Shown here piece after piece: positions 1 through 10,699 of a stretch of 32,500 bases of DNA. Both the position numbers and the translations under genes were made by a program. The stretch is taken from positions 22,501 to 55,000 of the forward strand of contig JAQGDQ010001100.1 in NCBI GenBank assembly GCA_030141605.1. The letters run 5' to 3'. This DNA comes from Tubiluchus corallicola. Lineage: Eukaryota > Priapulida > Priapulimorpha > Priapulimorphida > Tubiluchidae. Each line of letters starts with the position of its first letter. The stretch's first letter is position 1. The notes below the pieces were generated by a model. It was not told the origin of the DNA. It did no database searches and saw only the letters and a list, made by a program, of their open reading frames with translations.

Positions 1-643
1 GTGAGGAGTAATTTAAAACCCAAGTTTAGCTTTGCGGGTCTCTCTGGAGTTCACCGATTTACTTTTCCAGTTTGAGTTCCGAAAACAAACTCCCTGTGTG
101 GCATTTGGGTGGAACCGTGGGTATATTATTGTTTTTCAGTATTTTGAAAACGTTTGAAACTTGGTAGTTGGTATTGCAAATCAATAATGATTTATGGGAA
201 CCATGCCCAACTAAGTCTTTTTACTGAGGGTCCTGTCTAATTACCATTTGTTCAGGGGTTTCTAACATTGTTCCTGTGGTCCCCTGGGGACCTATTAATC
301 GGCATCAGAAAATGTCAGATATTTTTAATTTGCAACGGTGGTTGGATGAATTTAATTAAGCTTTTATGGTCATCAATTTTTGAATGGAAGCAAGTGGGAA
401 TCTTAGCCAATCCGTTGTACTATTATTTCTGATTCTCGTATGTGAGGCAATAGTTTTCAGTAAAATGCAGGATATGGATTATATGGAAAAGGTTATGTTG
501 ATTTTCTTACGAAGTTCAGATTTAGCTTGTTGAAATGTTTTTTTTTACTTTGTGGGGGCTAATTCCATTTTATTTTTGCCATCAGTAATTGGTTTTCATT
601 ACATAGCGAGCAACGAGGTTCATCAAAAAAGGAAAGGATAGTA
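1..643. other. Non-coding stretch
   Basis: AT-rich sequence with no open frame, exon-like island or recognised repeat. Its only notable structure is a perfect 15-base palindrome at 278-292 (GGTCCCC, T, GGGGACC). I see nothing else supportable. Confidence 0.5.
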
Positions 644-1654
644 TTAAAGCAAAAAACAAGTCTCTCGGGAAGTTGAGTTTATTTTAATATTTGGGAAAAA
701 TGTTAGAATGTTAGCATTAAAACTGTGATAAGCATCTCGTGTAATTAGTAAAATCGATTTAAAGTCGTGATTACTTCACGCTGGGCGTGCTCATTTTAGA
801 GGAAAAATGGCGTCATCCGGTTCCGTGCAATTTAAACACTTATCCCGGCAGGTGCTTCAGAATGTTTTTTAACTTACAAAGCGAACTCTATAAACTAAGT
901 GACCAGCCCGGTACCCGCTACTTGCTGGCAAGTTTACATGCGTATCTAAAACTCAACATAAATCTGTAAATTGATTATTTGCACAATTAATGTTAATTAT
1001 TTACACATTTTAAAGTGTAATCCTGCAGATTAAAGCAATGCGACCACTTTAAATTTGATCGTTATTGATCGAATGACTAATTTCTAGATAAACACAGTTA
1101 AACACAACATTAGAATAACGTAACTTTTAAGCAAACTGTAGAAATTTTGCAACGCGTACCTTCTCACAGCTTGCCTTCACAGCATTTACGCTGCCCGGCA
1201 TACACCAGCTTACGTCATTTTTTTAAATATGCCGGCGTCAACGTTTGTTTAGCGGGAGATAAGAAATATTTAAATTTCTTTTACATTTTTGGCAAAGCAT
1301 TCTATGCGCATGTGTTGTATTGTGATTTCAATATTTTTAATTGTACATCAAAATGCAATAAATATTGTTATAGGGTTGGTTTTTCCTTTAATAATCTCTA
1401 GCTTAACGCCTTTCTTTGTTTCTAGTTGACAAGAGTAACTGCACTGGCGCTCAAGCACTTGGCGGGATAAGTAACCAGATGACGTCATTTATCGTTCAAA
1501 GTGAGCGCGCCCAAGCGTGAAGTGATCGCAGCTTTAAACTGATTTTACTGATTATATGAGGCGTTTATGACAATTTTATTGCTGAAACTTTCTAACATTT
1601 TTATCAAGTATTAAAATAAGCTCAACTTCCCGAGAGACTTGCCTTTTGCTTTAA
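644..1654 (+). mobile_element. Foldback-like MITE, family B copy 1, TTAA ends
   Basis: The sequence begins TTAAAGCAAAA and ends TTTTGCTTTAA, so TTAA borders both ends. The two ends are long imperfect inverted repeats. The left arm runs about 644-859 and pairs with about 1450-1654; the outer 40 bases are nearly identical (both carry AGTCTCTCGGGAAGTTGAG), and similarity falls inward with one indel of about 14 bases. The middle (860-1449) is AT-rich and holds no credible transposase; the two short open frames inside it look incidental. A perfect CRE-type octamer TGACGTCA lies at 1480-1487. TTAA duplications are known for piggyBac and Kolobok elements, and the AG(G/C)AAAA termini resemble T2-type Kolobok MITEs. 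The family assignment is inference. Confidence 0.75.
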
Positions 1655-2305
1655 CATTAAATATAACCTAAGTACTGGGATACAGTCATAAGACGGGAAG
1701 CCTCTGTTTCTGCTGGACCCTTTCCTAAAGGTAAATTCTGACCAGTAACAAAGGACATCTATCTGTCGGTGGGGGAAAGCTGGACATTTATGGTGTATCG
1801 CAATCTACATGGGCTAGTGTAATTGGAGACCAAATAGACACTGTCCGCAAAGCAAATTTAACGAGTCAACAGCGGACTGTTTGAACAGGGAGGCTGGGTT
1901 AGAGTCTGGTTAGTCGAATTAACCTAAAATGATAGCGATCTATTGGGAACGAGTTGCCTTTTGCATTAATAAGTCTATTGGTGCTACAGGTTGTCAGGGG
2001 TAGGCTGATGTAAGTTCACGATTGGTAAATCAGAAGCTGTAGAAATTTGTTGCTTTGCTATTGTGGTCGTGTGGCGTTTGCTTTTAACGATGTCGACATT
2101 TCATCATTCACGCCAAAACGTTCGAGTTTAAGTGTTTTTGAAGCAACGCATCAAAGCAGCAGGAACAGGTAAAGATATTTTGCAGATGTACTTATTGTAT
2201 GCTTTTAGAGGATGGTCATTGTTTGCATGGTTGTAAAAATGGTCGTTGGTTTCGTCATTGTCACCGTTAGTGCAGTATCACTGCTGCTACGCTGAATTTT
2301 GTTAC
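1655..2305. other. Non-coding stretch
   Basis: Mixed-composition DNA without an open frame or a recognisable repeat. I see no exon with convincing splice sites. Confidence 0.45.
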
Positions 2306-2319
2306 CATATCATCATCAC

Positions 2320-2367
<48 letters not shown>

Positions 2368-2531
2368 ATTCATCATCATCATCATCATCATCATCACCAC
2401 CACCACCACCATCATCATCATCATTATCGTCATCATCAACACCATCACGTCCGTCATCATCATCATCATCACCACCACCACCATCATTATCATCATTATC
2501 ACCACCACCACCATCATTATCATCATCATCG
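2306..2531. repeat. (CAT)n/(CAC)n trinucleotide microsatellite
   Basis: About 225 bases of CAT units with blocks of CAC and a few interruptions (TAT, CGT, GTC). The trinucleotide period leaves long open frames on both strands, read as poly-His or poly-Ile on plus and poly-Met/Val on minus. These are by-products of the repeat; there is no flanking coding sequence or start context. Confidence 0.95.
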
Positions 2532-3176
2532 GTAACCTTTATTTGTCACAGTCAGTCAAGAATCACCTACGATATGAACAGTGCGGAATTTATTGCATTC
2601 TGTCTTATAGCTTTCTTGTGTTTAACACATGAATGGTTAGTTTTTTTTTATCCCTCGCGTGTGTCTTCTTTTCTAGTCATTCAGTAATGAATTATACATG
2701 CACACGTGTTGCTCCTCTAATGTTTTACTAATCAGCTTTCAAAGGCAGCTGCACTTATAACTGTACTGTCAGTATAACAATTAGAATCCACTCTTATAAA
2801 TAACCAGTTATGATATCAGTCACCCATAAGCACATGGCACACGGAAGTTGTCCACATGCACATGTAAAACAGTCAAATTTTTCTGTCATCTACGTTCTGG
2901 TAATTCCTTTCAAATACTGCAGCTCTTTAAACTGTACGATTTGTATATTTTTTCATTTACACAATAATTAAGCACTAAAAAGAGTAAATTGTTGAACCAA
3001 ATATGCTTTGATTTAAATAAAATAAGCGCAGAATTATTACTATTATTATAAATCTTTTATTTAGAAATTAATGAAGCCGTCTATTTGCAGGGCAAAAGTT
3101 ACGTAATATTACAAATATTAAAGATTATTATGACTAATTAACACTTAATATTGTAGTTACAATCGCAGAAAGTATG
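2532..3176. other. Non-coding stretch
   Basis: AT-rich DNA with no exon-like island. Several AATAAA-like words occur but without an upstream coding region. Nothing else can be supported. Confidence 0.45.
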
Positions 3177-3385
3177 TACCGGTTGCTCCAAAAGAAACTT
3201 TACGCTAACGAATGCTATAAGCGTCAGACGAAATCCAATAAGCATTATCATATATAGCTCAAACAGTTCATTACTATAATCTGTCACTATAACAACGCTG
3301 ACCTATCTTTCTTTTTCTGTGTTGACCAACATATTTCATTATTTCAGTATCTTTATACTGCACCCGTTTTTTGGGACACCCTGTA
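3177..3385. mobile_element. Probable mariner-like MITE
   Basis: The right end reads GGGACACCCTGTA, the reverse complement of TACAGGGTGTCCC, a terminal sequence typical of mariner-type elements. The left end reads TACCGGTTGCTCCAAAAG, matching the right end at roughly 13 of 20 positions in inverted orientation. TA flanks fit the TA duplication of the Tc1/mariner superfamily. At about 209 bp it has no coding capacity, so it would be an internally deleted, mobilised-in-trans copy. The weak left terminus is the main doubt. Confidence 0.5.
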
Positions 3386-3544
3386 TAAGAATTCAACAGG
3401 TGACTATAATAATGAACTGCATTGTAGTTGCTAAGAAACGTGTGAAAACAAAAACATTAACAGTTGTCTGTTAACAGTAAAATTCTGGTAAACTTTTGGT
3501 AGACTTCAAATTTCGATATTACCTATATGAATTTTCTCCAGGTA

Positions 3545-3573
3545 AGTGGGCGGGGACTGTGAAACCGCCCACT
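3545..3573. repeat. GC-rich perfect hairpin
   Basis: Arms AGTGGGCGG (3545-3553) and CCGCCCACT (3565-3573) are perfectly complementary around an 11-base loop, in an otherwise AT-rich neighbourhood. The left arm also contains a GGGCGG word (a GC-box core). Function unknown. Confidence 0.6.
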
Positions 3574-4194
3574 CAAATTGTGGAGAGATCTTATCGCTTG
3601 AATAAATTACTTTGAAGCACCTGAAATGCGTTACCTGCATAAATGCAGCATTGTAATCAATCAATCACTCAGCTTGTATAATAATCATTGTACCTGGGTG
3701 GCTCAATTAACGTCAGCCATTGAGTTCTTTGTTTCCAACACGCAGTGCTTATGGAGGGTAAATATTGAAATAGTCTCCATATTATTTAATAGATCTATCG
3801 AGGGGCTTATTATTTGAGATTATAACAAATTGTTTAAGGTTCGAATCCAGACAGGGTAGTTGTTTTTACTTCTTGATTATTTTTTGCTACATAGTTAGGC
3901 CGTTTGCTTGTTGAAATAAAGCAATTCAATAGATTTCACTCGATTTTTTTTGCTTCCGAATTGTTCTTACTATTAATATAAAACACTAATATGTATTAAA
4001 ATATAGAAACGAATTACTTCAGTCATCTAGTCAATTACTTACAATTTCTAAACATCATTTTCTTTGTGTAAAATTTGTTATCAAAAATCTTTAATGTTAT
4101 TTCAGTATTCCAAATCAGCTCAGTCTCTATGGTATTTAGTTTGAGGTTTTGGCATTTCATTCTTCGTTCTGATTGATTTAATATCTTTAATCTG
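3574..4194. other. Non-coding stretch with weak tRNA-SINE-like traces
   Basis: A TGGCTCAATTAACG word near 3709 resembles a pol III A box. GGTTCGAATCC at about 3838-3848 is a perfect B-box match. They are about 130 bases apart, too far for one tRNA body, so this could only be an interrupted or degenerate tRNA-derived SINE, or chance. No intact cloverleaf can be drawn and there is no coding sequence. Confidence 0.3.
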
Positions 4195-4219
4195 CCCCCC
4201 CCCCACACACACACACACA
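4195..4219. repeat. C10(AC)n microsatellite
   Basis: A run of ten C followed directly by about eight AC units. Simple-sequence DNA with no coding relevance. Confidence 0.9.
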
Positions 4220-4449
4220 AATTTGACAAGACTGTATTATTTTTCTCACTATGCTCATTATCATTCTATTACCTAAACTCATTTTCAGTGTATGTATATA
4301 TAAGTATTCGTGTAGGTTATGTATGTAAATAGACATTTTTTCATCTTTATTTTTCTGAATTAATGTAATTATGACTTTGGTTAATTACCACTAGCACAAT
4401 GTTAATGTTACAATGTCACAAAGTTAACATCTAATTAGAGGTGTGACTG

Positions 4450-4467
4450 GGTGACCGTAAGGTCACC
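4450..4467. repeat. Perfect 7-bp hairpin with GTAA tetraloop
   Basis: GGTGACC and GGTCACC are separated only by GTAA, a GNRA-type loop if transcribed. A wider, bulged stem (AGAGGTG with ACCTCT) extends the pairing outward to about 4438-4470. No gene is adjacent. Confidence 0.6.
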
Positions 4468-5097
4468 TCTGCTCATATTTATCTGTATCATAAGTACTAA
4501 CACCTTAATTACTGTATTAAGTTTATGAAGCTAAATAAATTTACTATTACTATAATTACATTACTATGTTACTGGTTTCGCGTAACGTAAGGGGCATTTT
4601 TTGTCAGTAATGGAACAACCGCCTTCTTTTGACATTTTAGACATTCCAAAATTCTTCTGTCAGCAGCCATGCAGTGTTCTCTCCAGTTGACTTTCGATGT
4701 CGATAGCTACCCCCTAACTCCACCCCCCATAGAGGCGTAGACGTTGGAACACTGATTACTGTATCATCAGGATCTGTCCAATCTTGGAGGCGCCTTCTCC
4801 CTCCTGCTTATGATTTGTGGTGCCGTATGACAATCTGAGCTTAAAACAACAAATAGCATTATAGGGAAGTCAAGCTGACTTGTGTTTTCTTTTGCTAGGC
4901 TGTAGTGACTTGTTGGCGAAGCTCAAATGACACATCGATTACAGTTGTATTGGTCGTGTAAACCACAATTAAAGCTCGTGAATCAAAGGCTTATTTTTGA
5001 AAATAAACTAGTCGTTGATTATATTGTGAGTTATCACATTCATGTACCAGAAAAGGGTAAATGATGAAAGATGGAAAATGTGCCACATATATTATCA
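4468..5097. other. Non-coding stretch
   Basis: AT-rich DNA with a modestly more balanced patch at 4620-4830, but no open frame, splice-bounded island or recognised element. Confidence 0.45.
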
Positions 5098-5694
5098 CGG
5101 TGATACGGTGAATGAATGAATGAAAGAGTGAATGAATGAGTGGGTGAATGAATGGGTGAGTAAATGAATGAATGAGTGGGTGTGTGAGTGGGTAAATAAA
5201 TGAGTGATTGAGTTAGTGAATGAATGAGTGAGTGAATGAACGAATGAGTAATTGAGGGACTGAATGAGTAAATGAGTGAATGAACGAATGAGTGAGTAAA
5301 TGAATGAGTGAATGAACGAATGACTGTGTGAGTGAATGAGTAAATGAGTGAATGAACGAATGAATGGATGAGTGAGTGAATGAATGAGTGAATGAATGAA
5401 TGGTTGACTGAGGGAATGAATGAGCGAGTGAGCTGAGAGCGTGAGGTAGTGTAGAAATGAATGAATAAATGACTGACTGAATGAAAGAGTCGGTGAACGT
5501 ATGAGTGAACGAATGAACCAGTGAACGAACAAATTAATGAATAAATGAGTGAGTTGATGAATGTGTGAGTGAATGAATGAATGAATGAATGCATGAATGA
5601 ATGAGTGAGTGCATGAATGAGTTAATGAATGAATGAACGAATAAATTAATGAGTGCATGAATAAATGAGTGATCAACGAATTAATATGTGAATG
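5098..5694. repeat. (TGAA)n/(TGAG)n tetranucleotide block
   Basis: About 600 bases of TGAA, TGAG and derived tetramers with scattered substitutions and small indels. On the plus strand TGA stops occur throughout. On the minus strand (TTCA)n reads as Ser-Phe-Ile-His in all three frames, with no intrinsic stop. This explains two overlapping minus-strand open frames of 184 and 201 codons without invoking selection. Unit divergence suggests an old, decaying array. Confidence 0.95.
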
Positions 5695-6007
5695 AAACAC
5701 GAGAAAGGGCTAAGGAAACGTGCAATTTTTGAGGGATTCCGTAACACGTATCTTATTACTAGTAAGCAAACTCATCATTTTAGAGACGATGATACTAATG
5801 ATAAAAATGCTGATTGTTTTTATAATAATTATGACAGACAAGATATAGATCTATCTAAAAAAACAAACTGCTTGACGGGCCGCATGTTTTCTTTATAACT
5901 CTTCTCTAGCTTGTCTGTGATCAGAAAAATTTTAGACCTACACCCCACTGATGTTGTTTGAAAAAACTCACAGCACTCTTCATCTTTGTCACAGACACAA
6001 CTATCTG
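5695..6007. other. Non-coding stretch
   Basis: Short AT-rich interval between two simple repeats. A 68-codon open frame at 5692-5898 starts inside the repeat and has no recognisable product. Confidence 0.45.
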
Positions 6008-6032
6008 CGTGTGTGTGTGTGTGTGTGTGTGT
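6008..6032. repeat. (GT)n microsatellite
   Basis: About twelve uninterrupted GT dinucleotides. Confidence 0.9.
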
Positions 6033-6616
6033 CAGCTAAGATGTTATTAGACAATGGATCGAGTTGCAGGGAACCCTGGGAATGCAAATGCGAGTCATGC
6101 GGAGTACACATGTTAAAGACACGTGGACTCAATTCACTCGTTCTCTGTCACCATTCACCTGATCTCTGACCTCAGTAACAGTAGTGCGTCGACTTCAGTA
6201 ATTTGTTTGGGTAAAAAGTCAGGCATTTTCTAACCCTTGCGATAATTTGCCCTGCATGGTGCCGCGTTGCGAAAACAGTTTTAGGAGTCGGCGCAACGTG
6301 CACTACTTTCTTGGTGGTATCATGGGGCGTGAACTACGTTGAGTTGGTTTGCAGTTTCCCAATATTATTTTTTTGCTCTTTAACTTGAAATTAACTTCGG
6401 ATAAAAGCGCTTAAAAACATTTTTTTGGAAAAACACCTTGATTACAAGCAGTCGTCGACTTACGTCAATGCGTCTTACGACTGGAAACTTTATGAACCGA
6501 CCACAACTTAATTAATTATAGAAAACTAATATCATATTTCTTTCATTTTTTATGCAAATGAACTTTAAATCGCTACTCATTTTCGATAAATTCATCTGTA
6601 GGTGCCGCCATATTTA
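6033..6616. other. Non-coding stretch
   Basis: No coding or mobile-element signal. It contains a spaced 7-base inverted repeat (CGTTGCG with CGCAACG) within about 6255-6305, close to a CpG-enriched patch. Confidence 0.45.
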
Positions 6617-6656
6617 GTGCGCCTACACACGCAACATGTTACGTGTAGAGGCGCAC
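6617..6656. repeat. Long near-perfect hairpin
   Basis: The arms at 6617-6631 (GTGCGCCTACACACG) and 6642-6656 (CGTGTAGAGGCGCAC) pair at about 13 of 15 positions around a 10-base loop. This is one of the strongest local dyads in the window. Arm length is below that of a typical miRNA precursor. It could be the centre of a degenerate palindromic transposon end. Confidence 0.6.
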
Positions 6657-7440
6657 CATTTGAAAAAAAAACAGGTCTGACTTGTGTTCAAGTCGTCTTA
6701 CCATCATCAGCCGGAGTCAGTACGTACGAATAATGCTCAAGTAAATGTCAGCACTCAGCAATGCATTTTTGTTTTCATGTGAAAGCTTTAACTAGGCTTA
6801 TAATTTTAATTTGCTATAGGTAAATTTTCATTAATTTTGGAGGTCTAGCACTTGATTGTTTTTAGATCCCGTTGGTTCTTTCACAGCAGTTAATCCTGCT
6901 TTTACTTGGAACGTTACGATGTTTTTCTAGAATTCGTATCAATAATCCACATTGCATAACATGCTATTCTTGCCGCCAAAGGCAAAAATGAAAACACGAA
7001 ACTAACCAAACCCGAATGTTTAATCAGCTTGGCGGCGATATTTTTACATGGAGGATACGCGGAATTGGTGCGTTAATAGGCCGAGATATCATCTGGCGAA
7101 ATTTGCCTGTTATCATTTATGTAAATTTTCAATAATTTGATAGTTGTTTCGAAGGAGGACGAGTCGAGAAGAAAATGAATAATGTTTTGCATGAATATCA
7201 ATAACTTGCAAATTCTCCGAACGACAGATGAAGTTTTTCAAGTTTACTTGTGAAAATGTAAGAAAAAAACCTTGTGATTAAAAGATTAAACTTATTATAA
7301 TTATTGCACTGTGTACAGCAGCAGTATAAGTAAGCAGTTTTGTATGCGCGCATTTTATATTTTTTCACGAAAATTAGACCAATCTGCTACTGAATCAGCA
7401 CACCTTTTTCTTTTGTTTCTTCATTTTTGTATAAAATGTT
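6657..7440. other. Non-coding stretch upstream of promoter-like region
   Basis: AT-rich DNA without an open frame. A spaced inverted GCCGCCAAG / CTTGGCGGC pair lies near 6973 and 7028. Nothing else is supportable. Confidence 0.45.
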
Positions 7441-8130
7441 CTAGCCAATAAGCCTTTTCACAGTTTCGATGTGCGCATGCGCACTTGCTGTAGGTCAAAG
7501 TTAAGTAGGTTACGTGTACCACAGCAACGTGTCCTAACTACAACCGTTACGTGTGTAAAACAAAGCCTTCTATCGCATCAGTTCAGTAACTTCAGTTGTT
7601 TTACGTGGACTTTACTTAATTATGCATTAGTCTGCGCATAGAGTGATTTACTAGCAGGATCTTCCTTGGGAACAAGAAAAAAACGAACTAGCTAGGGTTC
7701 TAGCTAGCTGCTAACTGCTACTATTACAACAACATTGGTCGTTGTCAAGCGTACACAAATGCATTGTCTGCTACACTTAATCTTTGACCTTTTCCAGATC
7801 ATCATTGATGATTTTAAATAGACTTTATCAAGTTACCCGTTCACTTTTATCCGCTTTCGCTTTTTTCTGAGTTTCTTGTTCTATTTATGAGTATGCCAAC
7901 AAAATAAACGTAACGGTAGTTACTATGAATTATGCAGGTTCGCTCGATTATTTGTTTTGGTGATCGAGCGCGTGCGCCTGGTGAGCTATTGTTACAGTCG
8001 GTGCGCCAGGGCTTTCGTCGGTGCGCGCATTCAGCGAAATGTGTTCAGTAACTTCAGTAGTGATTTTGCCACGGTAGAGTAACGTTGTGGTGTAGGTTCA
8101 GGTTGTAACTTGTATCGTGAGTAAGGAAAG
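7441..8130 (+). promoter_or_regulatory. Candidate CpG-rich promoter and first exon
   Basis: A CCAAT element (AGCCAAT, 7443-7449) precedes a perfect NRF-1 palindrome TGCGCATGCGCA (7472-7483). Farther on, 7930-8040 is strongly CpG-rich, and an 8-base dyad CGCTCGAT / ATCGAGCG sits at 7941-7948 and 7963-7970. The 16-mer GTTCAGTAACTTCAGT occurs exactly twice, at 7581-7596 and 8043-8058; each carries TCAGT, the invertebrate initiator core. Downstream, ATCGTGAGTAAGG near 8117-8129 matches a consensus 5' splice site, so a non-coding first exon ending there is plausible. There is no TATA box; CCAAT plus NRF-1 fits a housekeeping-type promoter. No coding exon could be tied to it. Confidence 0.4.
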
Positions 8131-9179
8131 TTTTATTCCCTTCCAGTGTGATCTTTTCGAAATTCATCGCGTAGAAGTTTCTGAGGAAGTCATTATTGTG
8201 TTAAAGCACGGTGATTTTTTTAGACAATGTCGGTGATTTCGTGAAAATTTGAGGAATAGCGAAATGAAATAACGCGCTGTTTTTCTAGACTAGAGAATCC
8301 ATTGTGTTTTTTGGATTTAATCAATCATTAGTGTATAGTTAATCAGATCTTGGATTACGTTTATAAACTGAAGCCTTTCGTCGTTATTTTGCTAATTTAT
8401 CCTGTTCATAATTAGCGTAAATTTGTTATACGGGCTGTACTGTACTGTCACATATACAGGTTAGTGTTTATTAATTTTGTCATAATAATTGTAGACGTTC
8501 ACAGATTGTGTTTTACATAGCGTTACTGGTAAAAATCTCGCATTTAGACACGGCACAAAGTTCTGCATCTGAATTCACGGCCGGCATAACTGCATCTTAC
8601 TTTCGGATTGTAAGAGTTCAAAGAGTTAAAGGCTATGATTCTGAAATTTTGTCCGTTGTACACGTTTGCTTTTGTATTCCTTTCGGCATAAGGGGATTCA
8701 CAAAAACGTTTTCTGTAAGTTTTGTCTGAACAGTGCCAAAAGCGATAAAACTTCGAACGATCAATGGCATGATCGATAAAAAAGACGAGAAAAATAGGTG
8801 AGAAAACTTATGTTCCTGACTTGCACTGTATAAGTGTTCATTTGACGAAAGCCTGTGGGGAGAGTGGGTTGAAGTTACAATAGCTTCACCAACCAAGTAA
8901 TTTAATAACAATTAAATATTAATTTTTGTCAAAATTTAATTGGGAAGATCACTGCTTAGTTTCTCATTCGTTTTTCTTCGATTTTTTTTCTGAGGGTTTT
9001 CTGTCCAGAAGTGGTAGTAATCAAAGTATATAATAATTATATGTAAAGACTTTAGAGAAATATTAGAAAAAGAGTTAGAAAAATAATGCAAACAAATTTA
9101 AAATTTCGCATCGTGTCAATTCAGTGGATCAAAGCCCGGAAAATTGTTTTCAGCTCACGTGGTTGAATTATATTTTTTA
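8131..9179. other. Non-coding stretch downstream of promoter-like region
   Basis: Overlapping open frames of 73 codons (plus, 8508-8729) and 92 codons (minus, 8633-8911) show no recognisable domain, bias or splice framework. I treat the region as intronic or intergenic. Confidence 0.4.
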
Positions 9180-9240
9180 GTGTCATCATAGATTCTTAAA
9201 TCTGACTATTCAACTTGTGCTGTACATGCAATGTGAGATT
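9180..9240 (+). repeat. Dispersed repeat related to 11259-11410
   Basis: GTGTCATCATAGATTCTTAAAT at the start recurs at 11259 with one extra T, and again in shortened form near 11335. The following 35 bases (ending in an ATGTAATG-like segment) are also loosely shared. Probably a fragment of an unidentified interspersed element. Confidence 0.45.
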
Positions 9241-10699
9241 GTTGTGTTTTTATTACATATTGCATAATTAAGCAAAAAAATAAGACAAAGCATCTCAGGA
9301 TTATTGTTCACAATTGTTCAGGCTCCGATCTTTCGTCAACCACGTAGTAATTTCTGCCAATTAGTATAGGATACTAGTAGCCGTACAAGGGACTGCATAA
9401 GAAGTTGGGCTGCAGATAGGAAACGACGTTTAAGTTCGGTTGCCAAATTTTGACAAGACGTCACTGTTTTTTCTAAGTATTGTTCAAAATTATAACATTT
9501 AATACATCAGAACTACATTAGTTACATCCAATCCAGTAAATACATCTAAAGTTTTTACGCAGGATACTCTTTCAATTTTCAAACTGTTGAAACTTTTCAT
9601 TTCAATTGCACTGAAAGTTAGTTGTTTCAAATCGTTAAAATAGAATCCCAGCAATGAAATTTCGTTGCGCTGTTCTGCACGATAGCTTTCTCCAAACCTT
9701 CAGAAATAATAAACTTTTGGCTAACTTGTACAGCGTTTCCTGTTGCTTAAGTATTTTTATTTCACGGCATCCAAAAAACTCCTAGCCACGACGATGACAG
9801 AAAGCTCAAATATTTATCATCATCTCTCCAATGTTTACTGTAATATTAGGAAGTGAGTGTATTGTTTACGCCTAGAAAAAGTAAACAAATGATAACTGTA
9901 GAATAGCGACGCGCCTTGATACAGTGTTGGCTGTTAAAAAGGGCTGTGTATATTATATTGTGCCAGTAAAGCTTTATAATTTTATATGGGATTGGAGTTT
10001 ACATGTACTTAAAACCCCGGAAATTAGTTTGTTCTGAAGTACAGTAACGTTACAATGGAAATTCACCATGCCGTCGTCGAAAATCCGTTTTAGCATTTTA
10101 CAAGCTTTCTCACAACGGTACGCGAAACATCCTTGCAGGAGGTGCGGCGTACATTTATATAAAAATTTTACATATAAATTTTATTTACTTAAGTCGGTTG
10201 ACATACAGTAATATTACTAATCGGAGTTTTTCCACTGTGCAACAAATACATTATAGTAGAGAATAGATTTATACAACTGGTTATCAAGAATGTAGTTACA
10301 TAGATAGTTAGTTCAAAAATAGAAGTAATTCATTAGTTGACACTTAAAAATGAAATATGCAAAGCCCACAGAGTACAGAAGCCATACCAGAAACAATTAT
10401 CAATGTACATCATCGTATTAGTTATACAAAAGTATGATAGCTCAATAGCTGGTGTTTAGTTCAAAAATCCAAAACATTCAGGTTACAATTCAATATACAA
10501 TACACGTACAGTCAATTAGCAAAACGTTTAGTAGACGCTTGTTATTATTTTGTATTTAACAATTTTAGGATGTGGTTAGGATGTTATTTTTGATCTTTAT
10601 CGGGCAAAGCTAAGGTTAAATTAAGTTTTTATGAAAATTTGTGATTTTTTTTAGACAAAGAACTGTAAAATAAAGCAAAAGTTTAACCAGGTGTACTGT
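9241..10699. other. Non-coding stretch
   Basis: About 1.45 kb of AT-rich sequence. I found no open frame, exon-like island, tandem repeat or recognisable transposon end. Confidence 0.45.

Noticed and set aside
2299-2535. His-rich 78-codon and Ile-rich 128-codon open frames
   Set aside because: Produced by the (CAT)n repeat; the minus strand is also open for the same reason, and there is no flanking coding sequence.
3838-3848. tRNA gene suggested by a perfect B box
   Set aside because: No acceptor, D or anticodon stems can be paired upstream at tRNA spacing; at most a degenerate SINE.
5098-5694. CRISPR-like array
   Set aside because: Contiguous tetranucleotide repeat without spacers, in eukaryotic-type DNA.
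5040-5700. Minus-strand frames of 184 and 201 codons
   Set aside because: (TTCA)n has no stop in any frame, so length is not evidence of coding. The frames overlap on one strand in different registers.
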